Below are positions 1 to 6,120 of a DNA stretch of 19,196 nt, piece after piece. Every line of letters starts with the position of its first letter. Positions within the stretch are counted from its first letter, which is position 1. The notes under the pieces are model-generated. The model searched no databases. It was given only the letters and a program-made list of their open reading frames with translations, and was not told the origin of the DNA. The stretch covers positions 1-19,196 of the forward strand of contig CAAGRM010000251.1 of assembly GCA_900772675.1 (NCBI GenBank), written 5' to 3'. Source of the DNA: Lachnospiraceae bacterium. GTDB lineage: Bacteria > Bacillota > Clostridia > Lachnospirales > Lachnospiraceae. A program made the position numbers and the translations under genes.

Positions 1-1
1 A

Positions 2-727
2 ATCGAAGATGTCAAAGACATTCTTGACCGTCAGATCACCATGAACTCTGCGATTTCCGATGAAGGCCTGAATCATCCGTACGGAGCACAGGTAGGCCGC
101 ACCCTTCTGAATGATTATGGCAATGACGTTAAAATCCGCGCCCGTGCCCGCGCAGCAGCCGGTTCCGATGCACGTATGAGCGGCTGTTCTCTTCCGGTTG
201 TCATCAATTCCGGCAGCGGAAACCAGGGTATGACCGTTTCTCTTCCTGTTATTGAATTTGCAAAAGAATGGAACGTTTCTCAGGATAAACTGTACCGCGC
301 ACTCGTTGTCAGCAACCTGATCGCCGTTCATCAGAAAAAATATATTGGTAGCCTTTCCGCTTACTGCGGCGCCGTCAGCGCAGGCTGCGGTGCGGGAGCT
401 GCCATTACATATCTTTCCGGCGGATCGTATGAGGATGTCAGCCTGACCATCGTCAACACCATCGGAAACGTCGGCGGTATCGTCTGCGACGGAGCAAAAT
501 CCTCCTGTGCAGCAAAAATCGCATCCGCTGTTGATGCCGCAATTCTGGCTCATTACATGGGCCAGCACCACAGAAGCTTCCAGCCGGGAGAAGGTATCGT
601 GCGGGAAGATGTCGAGGATACGATCAAGAGTATGGGATACATCGGAAGAGTCGGCATGAAAGATACCGATACGGAGATCCTGAATATTATGATCGACCGT
701 GTGGATATTGACGAAGTTTGTAAATGA
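2..727 (+). CDS. cyuA: L-cysteine desulfidase / UPF0597 family (CyuA-like), 3' part only
   Basis: The reading frame is open from the left edge, so this is the C-terminal 241 residues of a protein usually about 430 long; the first in-frame ATG (41) is internal. The family (CyuA/YhaM, UPF0597; serine-dehydratase alpha-like fold) contains iron-sulfur enzymes that break L-cysteine into pyruvate, ammonia and sulfide in the cytoplasm. Visible family signatures are the SGSGNQGM loop, a glycine-rich AGCGAGAA segment, and GIVCDGAKSSCAAK, whose cysteines are candidate cluster ligands. The C-terminus ends naturally at a TAA and is followed by a strong terminator. Cysteine breakdown fits the cysteine-synthesis block further right, but the two lie on opposite strands and are not one operon. 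The family call is firm; the exact substrate is inferred. Confidence 0.88.
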   Translation: MEDVKDILDRQITMNSAISDEGLNHPYGAQVGRTLLNDYGNDVKIRARARAAAGSDARMSGCSLPVVINSGSGNQGMTVSLPVIEFAKEWNVSQDKLYRALVVSNLIAVHQKKYIGSLSAYCGAVSAGCGAGAAITYLSGGSYEDVSLTIVNTIGNVGGIVCDGAKSSCAAKIASAVDAAILAHYMGQHHRSFQPGEGIVREDVEDTIKSMGYIGRVGMKDTDTEILNIMIDRVDIDEVCK

Positions 728-746
728 CAAAAGTATTACGATAGGC

Positions 747-785
747 AGCCATCTGGGCAGACTTGCACAGATGGCTGTTTTTATG
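747..785 (+). terminator. Rho-independent terminator after the cysteine desulfidase
   Basis: A perfect 9-bp stem (AGCCATCTG at 747-755 with CAGATGGCT at 768-776) is followed by GTTTTTATGTT. It begins 19 bases after the stop codon and closes the upstream gene's transcript. Confidence 0.85.
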
Positions 786-938
786 TTGTTCTTTCTGTCC
801 ACCCTGAAAACCGCTACGATGCCCTCATCCGGGCAAAATCTCCCGTAAATTGTGACACACATTTTGCGGAAAACCTTTTTTAACAGACTTTTTCAAACAG
901 GCCCTGATTTTGATTTGAAAAATCGGAGGTTCTGCATT

Positions 939-1007
939 ATGATGAATTACAAGGAATCTATGTACTGGCTTTACCGCTTCCAAAAAGCTATGGTATTTTC
1001 CTTGTGA
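939..1007 (+). CDS. Possible 22-residue small protein or leader peptide
   Basis: A 23-codon ORF (22 residues plus TGA) starts ATG-ATG and is preceded by a strong Shine-Dalgarno, GGAGG at 925-929, 9 bases upstream of the first ATG. The peptide is aromatic and basic, with a central segment N-Y-K-E-S-M-Y-W-L-Y-R-F-Q-K-A and a hydrophobic C-terminus (MVFSL). It ends 41 bases before the ribokinase start, so it may share that transcript and act as a leader or be a separate small protein. I do not recognise the peptide. The ribosome site is the main support; an ORF of this length could arise by chance, and the 728-1048 gap otherwise shows only the terminator. Confidence 0.35.
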   Translation: MMNYKESMYWLYRFQKAMVFSL

Positions 1008-1048
1008 CGGATTCTGTAAAATAAACAGGAAGCAGAAAGAGAGTATCT

Positions 1049-1957
1049 ATGAAAGTATTAGTCTTCGGTTCTTTAAATATCGATTACGTCTACTCCGTCA
1101 ATCATTTTGTCCAGCCCGGCGAGACGCTTTTAGCGGATGACCGGCAGATTTTCAGCGGCGGAAAAGGGCTGAATCAGGCGATTGCTTTTGCAAAATATGG
1201 TCTGGAAACGTGGCATGCCGGCGCTGTTGGGGCGGAGGATTCTGCTCCGCTGCTGGAAACGCTGAAAGATGCTGGTGTTCACACGGATCTTGTTCTGAAA
1301 AAAGAAGGATCATCGGGACACACGATCATTCAGAATACACCGGAAGGTGAAAACTGTATTATCCTCTTCGGCGGTGCAAATCAGGCCATTACGAAAGCGG
1401 ATGTGGATCATGTATTAACCTTCGCTGAACCGGGCGACTATCTGGTCCTGCAGAATGAGATCAGTGAGATCCCTTATCTTATGGACTGCGCGTACGAAAA
1501 AGGCATGCACATTGTGCTGAACCCCTCACCCGTCAATGCAAAGATTTTCCAGATGCCGCTCGAAAAGGCCGAATATCTGATTCTGAACGAGATTGAAGCC
1601 GCTGCAATTTTAAAAGAAACGGGTGCTACCCTTGCTGAAAACGCGGATGGCACTGCTCTGCTAAACGGACTGGTTCACAAATTTCCGGATAGCAAAATCG
1701 TGCTCACCCTCGGCAAAGAAGGCTCCATGTACGGCTATCGCACCAATCGCTGCGCACAAGGCATTTTCCCGGTAAAAACCGTTGATACCACAGCAGCAGG
1801 CGACACCTTTACCGGATACTTTGTCGGTGAGATCATAAATGGAAAAGCACCGGAAGAAGCACTCAAAACTGCCGCCATGGCATCTGCGATTGCGGTAGGT
1901 AAAAAGGGCGCCAGCACATCGATTCCTACGCTGGCGGAAGTCAGGGACGCTTTATAA
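1049..1957 (+). CDS. Ribokinase-family (PfkB) carbohydrate kinase
   Basis: This 302-residue cytoplasmic kinase has the full length of the ribokinase family. It should phosphorylate a sugar such as ribose, or a related sugar or nucleoside, with ATP. The N-terminal substrate motif GGKGLNQA is at residues 37-44. An NE pair is at 179-180 (Mg/phosphate region). The C-terminal signature DTTAAGDTFTGYF holds the anion hole and catalytic base, D251. The start ATG is preceded by AAGAGAG five bases upstream. No ribose transporter or RbsD lies beside it, so the sugar cannot be assigned from context. The next gene is an AraC-type ORF 140 bases downstream on the same strand. I see no terminator between them. 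Confidence 0.87.
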   Translation: MKVLVFGSLNIDYVYSVNHFVQPGETLLADDRQIFSGGKGLNQAIAFAKYGLETWHAGAVGAEDSAPLLETLKDAGVHTDLVLKKEGSSGHTIIQNTPEGENCIILFGGANQAITKADVDHVLTFAEPGDYLVLQNEISEIPYLMDCAYEKGMHIVLNPSPVNAKIFQMPLEKAEYLILNEIEAAAILKETGATLAENADGTALLNGLVHKFPDSKIVLTLGKEGSMYGYRTNRCAQGIFPVKTVDTTAAGDTFTGYFVGEIINGKAPEEALKTAAMASAIAVGKKGASTSIPTLAEVRDAL

Positions 1958-2097
1958 AAAATCCAGAAAATCAGCATAGCAAACATACTACAAATGTGAT
2001 ATAGTATTAGCACGAAACAAGATCAGTATACCAAGATATTCGTATCTTTAACATTCCCGGAAGAGTGGATAAGTGGAAAGGATAAGATACAGAATAT

Positions 2098-2616
2098 ATG
2101 AGCAAAAAAGACACCGTAACAAAAGCGTTTATGCGCGAAAACACTGTATTTGCAGACGCTTTTAACCGAATCAAGCAAGTCCCCTGCTTCCATTGCGAAA
2201 AGCTGACGGCGGCTGTGCAGGAGGTGAAAAAAAATGCATGGTATGAGAAAGAGCGGCTGAATATGGAAGAACACCTCTCCACCGATACCTCGGACCCGAT
2301 CAGCGTCATCAAGGACTATATCCGTTCGCATCTTTCCGATCCGGATCTGGGACGTACCTCGATCACCGACAAAATCCACATGAACCCGGATTACCTGTCC
2401 CACATTTTCAGTACGAAGACAGGAGCATCGCTTAGCAGCTACATCATGGATGAACGCATGGCAGCCGCAAAACGCCTGCTTGCCACCACAAGCTTCTCCC
2501 CCCAGCAGATCTGCGACCAGGTCGGAATCGCAAACGTTTCCTATTTTTACCGGCAGTTCAAGAAAAGCAGTGGAATGACACCACAGCAGTATCGGGAGAA
2601 GCATTTTCATGGATAA
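2098..2616 (+). CDS. AraC-type DNA-binding protein with a transposase-like N-terminal tip (chimeric ORF)
   Basis: This 172-residue ORF has two unrelated parts. Residues ~75-170 are an AraC/XylS double helix-turn-helix, like the output domain of YesN-type response regulators, with ISVIKDYIRSHLSDPDL at its start and the classic ending (CDQVGIANVSYFYRQFKKSSGMTPQQYR). Residues 1-23, especially KDTVTKAFMRENTVFADAFN, resemble the first residues of Rpn/PD-(D/E)XK-family transposases of Lachnospiraceae. There is no receiver or ligand domain. The likely history is a deletion that joined the 5' end of a transposase gene to the 3' part of an AraC regulator gene. The frame is intact, so a short DNA-binding protein could still be made. 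The nearest SD-like sequence (GGAAAGGA, 2075-2082) is 15 bases from the ATG, which is long. It may be a decaying remnant. Confidence 0.7.
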   Translation: MSKKDTVTKAFMRENTVFADAFNRIKQVPCFHCEKLTAAVQEVKKNAWYEKERLNMEEHLSTDTSDPISVIKDYIRSHLSDPDLGRTSITDKIHMNPDYLSHIFSTKTGASLSSYIMDERMAAAKRLLATTSFSPQQICDQVGIANVSYFYRQFKKSSGMTPQQYREKHFHG

Positions 2617-2660
2617 TCACGAGCCCTGGAGCGTGCCTGGAAAAGGTCTCCAGCGCACAA

Positions 2661-2708
2661 AAAAACAGAGTGTATGGGAATTCTTCGTTTCCATACACTC
2701 TGTCTCAT
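2661..2708. terminator. Bidirectional terminator between convergent araC-like and gntR genes
   Basis: A 13-bp perfect stem (ACAGAGTGTATGG, 2665-2677, with 2691-2703), extendable by three pairs including one G-U, is flanked by an A-run on the left and TCTCATTTCTT on the right. It can terminate the plus-strand AraC-type gene and the minus-strand gntR gene, which ends only 9 bases beyond the stem. Confidence 0.82.
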
Positions 2709-2711
2709 TTC

Positions 2712-3338
2712 TTACCCACAAAAATCCGCCAGATCTTCTTTCAGATAGTTCTGCGTCTTCTCCAGATCTTTCTCCCGGATGCTCTGCATAATATCGTTAT
2801 GATGAGCAATGTCCAATGCCGGGTTTACGTTGGACCAGGTTTGCCAGTAAAACTGGGCGTAAGCGCGTTTTAAGACGTTCATGGTGCGTTCAAGCTCCTG
2901 ATATGCGTAAGCGTTGCCGGAGAAGGAAATCAGCTTCAGATGGAATGCTGTATTTGCCTCCCAGTGATCCCAGACGCTGTCGGTGCTCTGCTTGCATCTC
3001 TCGTCGATTTCGGCGAGCTCTGCCAGGTTTTCTTCGGTAATGTTTCCGATCGACTGGCGAAGGTATCCGCCTTCAAGAACGAGACGGAAATCCAGGATAT
3101 TCTGTGCCTCCTCGCGGGATACGCTGACGACCTGATAGCCGAAGCGCGGGAAGCTGCGGAGAATTCCCTCGTTGCAGAGCGTCACCAGTGCTTCACGGAT
3201 TGGCGTCTTGCTGCAGCCGAATTTCTGCACAAGCTCCTGCTCATTGATAATCTGGTTCGGTTTATATTCATCGGTAAAAATGCCGTTCAAAATGGCCTGG
3301 TATACCATGTTTTTGAGACTTTCCTGCTGTTTCTTCAT
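2712..3338 (-). CDS. GntR-family transcriptional regulator, FCD subfamily
   Basis: This 208-residue regulator has an N-terminal winged helix (residues ~5-70, with INEQELVQKFGCSKTPIREAL) and a C-terminal all-helical FCD ligand domain (~80-205). Metal or ligand residues of FCD proteins are plausible in EANTAFHLKLI and DIAHHNDIMQSI. An ATG at 3360-3362 would add eight residues, but the ATG at 3336-3338 has AGGAG nine bases upstream, inside the longer version, so the shorter start is preferred. FCD regulators usually bind organic or sugar acids. No catabolic genes adjoin it, so its target is unknown. It faces the AraC-type ORF across a shared terminator. Confidence 0.87.
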   Translation of the reverse strand: MKKQQESLKNMVYQAILNGIFTDEYKPNQIINEQELVQKFGCSKTPIREALVTLCNEGILRSFPRFGYQVVSVSREEAQNILDFRLVLEGGYLRQSIGNITEENLAELAEIDERCKQSTDSVWDHWEANTAFHLKLISFSGNAYAYQELERTMNVLKRAYAQFYWQTWSNVNPALDIAHHNDIMQSIREKDLEKTQNYLKEDLADFCG

Positions 3339-3403
3339 CCGGAAAAACTCCTCACTTTTCATATTCTCGGCGCCGCAAAAATGTGCTTCCGGCGCTGTTT
3401 TTT

Positions 3404-3432
3404 ATCATAACAAAATTTTTTTCGCTTGTAAA
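3404..3432 (-). promoter_or_regulatory. Promoter of the gntR gene
   Basis: On the minus strand, TTTACA (3427-3432), a 17-bp spacer and TATGAT (3404-3409) form a good sigma-A promoter. The start would be near 3397, giving a ~58-nt leader before the preferred ATG. A 6-bp hairpin (arms 3370-3375 and 3390-3395) lies early in this leader. Confidence 0.6.
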
Positions 3433-3564
3433 TGCCGGATCCCGCGATTTCCCGGTCTTTGCTTCCCAATAGAATCCTTTTATAGCAATCCCGAAAAATC
3501 ATGCAAAAAATCCAGAAAGGCAATGTGTTGTCATCCCCCACAGCTACAGAAGCAATTGAATCCA

Positions 3565-3612
3565 AAAAGGATGTACTGCAGTAATTTTTACCCGTTACTG
3601 CAATACATCCTT
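3565..3612 (-). terminator. Terminator of the rrf2 regulator gene
   Basis: Arms at 3567-3584 and 3595-3612 pair over 18 bp with one non-Watson-Crick position. It is a U-G wobble when read as minus-strand RNA but a C-A mismatch on the plus strand, which shows the direction. The minus-strand transcript ends the stem in CCUUUUUGG. It begins 14 bases after the rrf2 stop. Confidence 0.82.
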
Positions 3613-3625
3613 CTTTACCGCATTC

Positions 3626-4057
3626 TCAGATCACATATTCATTCGCCTTCTGCATCTGCCATTCCACGAGGTCTGCCAGTGTGATGTTGTCCACAACACT
3701 GTTAATTGCATTGTTCAGTTTCTGCCACAGCATGACCGTGACGCACTGGTCGGCACGACCGCAGTCGGTGCCGTCTTCGACACAGTCAACCGGAGCGAGG
3801 CTGCCTTCTGTCAGGCGCAGAATCATGCCCACGGTGTATTCTTCCGGCTTCCGTTTCAGGGAGTAGCCACCTGCAGGGCCACGGACGCTTTTTACAAAAC
3901 CCGCCTTATTTAAAATCGAGATGATCTGCTCAAGATACTTCTCGGAAATTTCCTGTCGCTTTGCCACATCCTTCAGGCGCACCGGCTCTCCGGTGTTGTT
4001 CATCGCCAGATCCAGCATTAAGCGCAGCGCATATCGTCCTCTTGTTGAAACTCTCAT
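3626..4057 (-). CDS. Rrf2-family regulator (CymR/IscR-like) with a three-cysteine motif
   Basis: This 143-residue protein has the full length of Rrf2 regulators. The N-terminal winged helix (MRVSTRGRYALRLMLDLA ... ISEKYLEQI ... VRGPAGGYSL, residues 1-66) is typical. C92, C99 and C105 fall in the region where IscR binds its [2Fe-2S] cluster (there C-X5-C-X5-C; here C-X6-C-X5-C). In Firmicutes, CymR-type members repress cysteine and sulfur genes. Here the gene lies just downstream of metY in a cysK-lysR-metY block, so sulfur or iron-sulfur control is the natural guess. It has its own promoter overlapping a candidate operator also found at metY and cysK, suggesting autoregulation. SD GGAGG lies 8 bases before the ATG. 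I cannot tell CymR from IscR function by sequence alone. Confidence 0.88.
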   Translation of the reverse strand: MRVSTRGRYALRLMLDLAMNNTGEPVRLKDVAKRQEISEKYLEQIISILNKAGFVKSVRGPAGGYSLKRKPEEYTVGMILRLTEGSLAPVDCVEDGTDCGRADQCVTVMLWQKLNNAINSVVDNITLADLVEWQMQKANEYVI

Positions 4058-4090
4058 TTACATTTCCTCCGAATCTTTATCCTATGATTT

Positions 4091-4119
4091 ATTGTATCCC
4101 ACATTCTCTACATAATCAA
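4091..4119 (-). promoter_or_regulatory. Promoter of the rrf2 gene
   Basis: On the minus strand, TTGATT (4114-4119), a 17-bp spacer and TACAAT (4091-4096). The start is near 4084, leaving a ~27-nt leader that contains the GGAGG ribosome site. The -35 abuts the TATTTCCTAT element. Confidence 0.68.
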
Positions 4120-4128
4120 TAGGAAATA
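4114..4128 (-). promoter_or_regulatory. Candidate Rrf2 operator at the rrf2 promoter
   Basis: Read on the minus strand this is TATTTCCTATTGATT, running into the -35 hexamer. The same TATTTCCTAT occurs at the cysK and metY promoters. A repressor here would block RNA polymerase at its own gene. The assignment to the Rrf2 protein is inferred from co-location. Confidence 0.5.
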
Positions 4129-4145
4129 GAAAATTTCTCCAGTCA

Positions 4146-4250
4146 AAGCGGATATTCGCAATCCGCTTCGCTACTTGCTCATAACCGAATAGCTGCTTCG
4201 CAGCTTATTGCTTTTCGCAATGGAAGCAGGGGACTTACTTTATTCGGTTA
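4146..4250. repeat. Cluster of nested inverted repeats between rrf2 and metY
   Basis: Four perfect inverted repeats are packed in 105 bp: AAGCGGAT (4146-4153) with ATCCGCTT (4161-4168); an outer pair TAACCGAATA (4182-4191) with TATTCGGTTA (4241-4250); and inside it AGCTGC/GCAGCT (4191-4205) and ATTGC/GCAAT (4207-4221). The outer pair encloses the two small hairpins, giving a multibranched fold if transcribed. It lies after the metY terminator and before the rrf2 promoter, so it may be a small dispersed element rather than part of either gene. I see no ORF in it. Confidence 0.55.
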
Positions 4251-4292
4251 AAAAAATACGCCTCTGACACGAAATCTTGTGCCAGAGGCGTA
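4251..4292 (-). terminator. metY: Terminator of metY
   Basis: Arms 4257-4270 and 4279-4292 form a 14-bp stem, perfect apart from one G-U pair as minus-strand RNA, followed on that strand by seven U. It starts about 33 bases after the metY stop and separates metY from rrf2. Confidence 0.88.
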
Positions 4293-4325
4293 CGTTTTAT
4301 TTTACTATAACCTGTTTTTCAAATT

Positions 4326-5633
4326 TTACTGAACTGCCTTAAATGCCTCATCCAGATCCTCGATGATATCATCGACATTTTCGGTACCGATGGAAAGACG
4401 GATGGTGTTTGGTTTGATTCCCTGATCCAGCAGTTCTTCCTCGGTGCACTGGCTGTGCGTGGTGGTTGCCGGATGGATTACCAGAGATTTTACATCGGCA
4501 ACGTTAGCCAGCAGAGAGAACAGTTCCAGATTGTCGATGAAATCTTTTGCTTTCTGTGCATCGCCTTTGATTTCGAAGGTGAAGATAGAACCGCCGCCGT
4601 TCGGGAAGTATTTTGCGTACAGTTCCTGCTGCTTTGGATCTTCGGATACAGACGGATGATGTACTTTTTCAACCTGTGGCTGGCTCTCCAGATATTTTAC
4701 AACCTTCAGTGCATTCTCAACATGACGTTCTACGCGGAGAGACAGGGTCTCAAGTCCCTGCAGAAGCAGGAAGGAGTTGAACGGAGAAAGCGTAGCTCCG
4801 GTATCACGAAGAAGGATCGCACGTACTTTTGTAACAAACGCAGCAGGTCCAACTGCTTTTGTGAAGCTGATGCCGTGGTAGCTCGGGTTTGGCTCAGTCA
4901 GGGATGCGAATTTGCCGGATCCCTCCCAGTCAAATTTACCGCTGTCTACGATCACACCGCCAAGAGTAGTTCCATGGCCGCCGATGAATTTGGTTGCGGA
5001 ATGAACAACGATGTCTGCGCCATACTCGATCGGACGAACGAGGTATGGAGTTGCGAAGGTATTATCGACAACCAGCGGAATTTTGTTCTCATGTGCAATT
5101 TTTGCAAGTGCTTCGATATCGACAACATCAGAGTTCGGGTTTCCGAGGGTCTCGATGTAGATGGCTTTTGTGTTCTCCTGAACGGCTGCGCGAACCTCAT
5201 CCAGATCAAATACATCAACAAATGTGGTGCTGATGCCGTACTGCGGAAGGGTGTGTGCCAGCAGGTTGTAGGAACCGCCGTAGATGTTCTTTGCGGATAC
5301 GATGTGGTCGCCCTTCTGAGCCAGGGTGATGATGGTGTAGTTGATGGCTGCTGCTCCGGAAGCTACTGCAAGTGCCGCAACGCCGCCCTCCAGTGCTGCC
5401 ATTCTCTGCTCAAAAACGTCCTCGGTCGGGTTGGTCAGACGACCGTAGATGTTTCCTGCATCCTGAAGTCCGAATCTTGCTGCCGCGTGATCGGAGTTAT
5501 TGAATACGAAAGAAGAGGTCTGATAGATCGGAACTGCTCTTGCTCCGGTTGCCGGATCCGGATTTTCCTGTCCTACGTGAAGCTGTAAGGTTTCAAATTT
5601 AAGATTTCTTTCTGCTCTTGTTTTTTTGCTCAT
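4326..5633 (-). CDS. metY: O-acetylhomoserine aminocarboxypropyltransferase (sulfhydrylase)
   Basis: This 435-residue cytoplasmic PLP enzyme belongs to the Cys/Met metabolism family. It joins O-acetylhomoserine with sulfide (or methanethiol) to make homocysteine (or methionine). The MetY-length N-terminus (LKFETLQLHVGQ) leads into IYGRLTNPT (62-70), the cofactor site DNTFATPYL (190-198), and the Schiff-base lysine K215 in SATKFIGGHGTT. It ends with the typical CTEEEL ... RLSIGTEN segment. SD AGGAGA lies 8 bases before the ATG. It has its own promoter about 250 bases upstream, a LysR-type site, a candidate Rrf2 site, and a leader with a Cys-Cys micro-ORF, so it appears heavily regulated. Neighbours cysK and lysR lie upstream on the same strand. 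A cystathionine gamma-synthase is less likely because of the length and the insert typical of MetY. Confidence 0.93.
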   Translation of the reverse strand: MSKKTRAERNLKFETLQLHVGQENPDPATGARAVPIYQTSSFVFNNSDHAAARFGLQDAGNIYGRLTNPTEDVFEQRMAALEGGVAALAVASGAAAINYTIITLAQKGDHIVSAKNIYGGSYNLLAHTLPQYGISTTFVDVFDLDEVRAAVQENTKAIYIETLGNPNSDVVDIEALAKIAHENKIPLVVDNTFATPYLVRPIEYGADIVVHSATKFIGGHGTTLGGVIVDSGKFDWEGSGKFASLTEPNPSYHGISFTKAVGPAAFVTKVRAILLRDTGATLSPFNSFLLLQGLETLSLRVERHVENALKVVKYLESQPQVEKVHHPSVSEDPKQQELYAKYFPNGGGSIFTFEIKGDAQKAKDFIDNLELFSLLANVADVKSLVIHPATTTHSQCTEEELLDQGIKPNTIRLSIGTENVDDIIEDLDEAFKAVQ

Positions 5634-5760
5634 GATTGTATTCTCCTGTTCTGTTTTTCGTTTTTCTATTTCTTTTCATGTTCGATTTTCTATTATCTAT
5701 CGGAACCGGTTGTCATCCTGTTCTGTCCATGCTGCAATGCGGCTCCGTTTTCTTTCGGTT

Positions 5761-5829
5761 TTATCTGCTTACGCTGCAACACATGACATCATAGATCACG
5801 ATTCGATTCTCTGCGAAAACTGCTCTCAT
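5761..5829 (-). CDS. Candidate cysteine-sensing leader peptide in the metY 5' leader
   Basis: A 22-residue ORF lies wholly inside the metY leader, 45 bases after the predicted transcript start and 127 bases before the metY ATG. It begins M-R-A-V-F-A-E-N-R and ends V-M-C-C-S-V-S-R-stop, with adjacent TGT-TGC codons 16-17 positions in. An AGAGG lies 10 bases upstream of the ATG. Leader peptides whose consecutive cysteine codons stall ribosomes when cysteine is scarce are known for sulfur genes in mycobacteria. The position before a homocysteine-forming gene makes the same idea reasonable here. I see no U-tailed terminator in the leader after it, so any effect would be on translation, RNA decay or Rho. 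It may be accidental, because the region also resembles GCGAAG-rich intergenic repeats. Confidence 0.4.
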   Translation of the reverse strand: MRAVFAENRIVIYDVMCCSVSR

Positions 5830-5854
5830 TCACTTCGCTTCCTCTCGTTTTGGT

Positions 5855-5878
5855 GATATTTCCTATCTGTTTACAAGG
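5855..5878 (-). promoter_or_regulatory. Candidate Rrf2 operator at the metY transcription start
   Basis: TATTTCCTAT (5857-5866, plus-strand reading) lies immediately after the -10 and covers roughly +8 to +17. It matches ten of ten bases with the elements at rrf2 and cysK. The bases beyond it (CTGTTTACA) agree only loosely with the other two sites. A bound repressor would block initiation or escape. Confidence 0.48.
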
Positions 5879-5880
5879 AT

Positions 5881-5910
5881 TATTATAGCGACAGTCTTCT
5901 GCTTTGTCCA
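5881..5910 (-). promoter_or_regulatory. metY: Promoter of metY
   Basis: On the minus strand, TTGGAC (5905-5910), an 18-bp spacer and TATAAT (5881-5886). The start falls near 5874, so metY has a leader of about 240 nt. I looked for S-box (SAM) and T-box features in that leader and did not see their conserved sequences. Confidence 0.68.
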
Positions 5911-5931
5911 ATATAGAAAATTGATGGCCAG

Positions 5932-5948
5932 TTATAGGTTTTTCCTAT
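5932..5948 (-). promoter_or_regulatory. LysR-type binding site upstream of metY
   Basis: A perfect dyad TATAGG-N5-CCTATA contains the LysR box ATAGGAAAAACCTAT (T-N11-A, 5933-5947 on the minus strand). Its centre, near 5940, is about -66 relative to the predicted metY start, which is the standard place for a LysR recognition site. The lysR gene lies directly upstream, so this is its most likely target. Confidence 0.58.
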
Positions 5949-6120
5949 AGCTATTCTTTATCGCCACTATTCTTTCTTCTAAAATTCCTATATCCAATCA
6001 CGCTGCATAAAACAAGATAACAAACGCAATTCATCTCCCACAGGCTGGGACTCGCAGCTTGCGAAAAGCCTTTTTCAAACACACTCCGGAGAGGCAAAGT
6101 CTTCTTGTTTCTCCCTTTTC

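Noticed and set aside
3368..3403. Plus-strand hairpin GCGCCG...CGGCGC followed by T6
   Set aside because: It looks like a terminator, but no plus-strand gene lies upstream; it coincides with the GntR leader and is more simply a leader hairpin.
4455..5588. Open frame of 377 codons on the plus strand, antisense to metY
   Set aside because: It is the mirror of a highly conserved PLP enzyme, is rich in Cys and Arg with no recognisable domain, and lacks a ribosome site.
5634..5880. SAM (S-box) riboswitch or T-box in the metY leader
   Set aside because: None of the conserved S-box core or T-box antiterminator sequences were seen, and no U-tailed terminator precedes metY.
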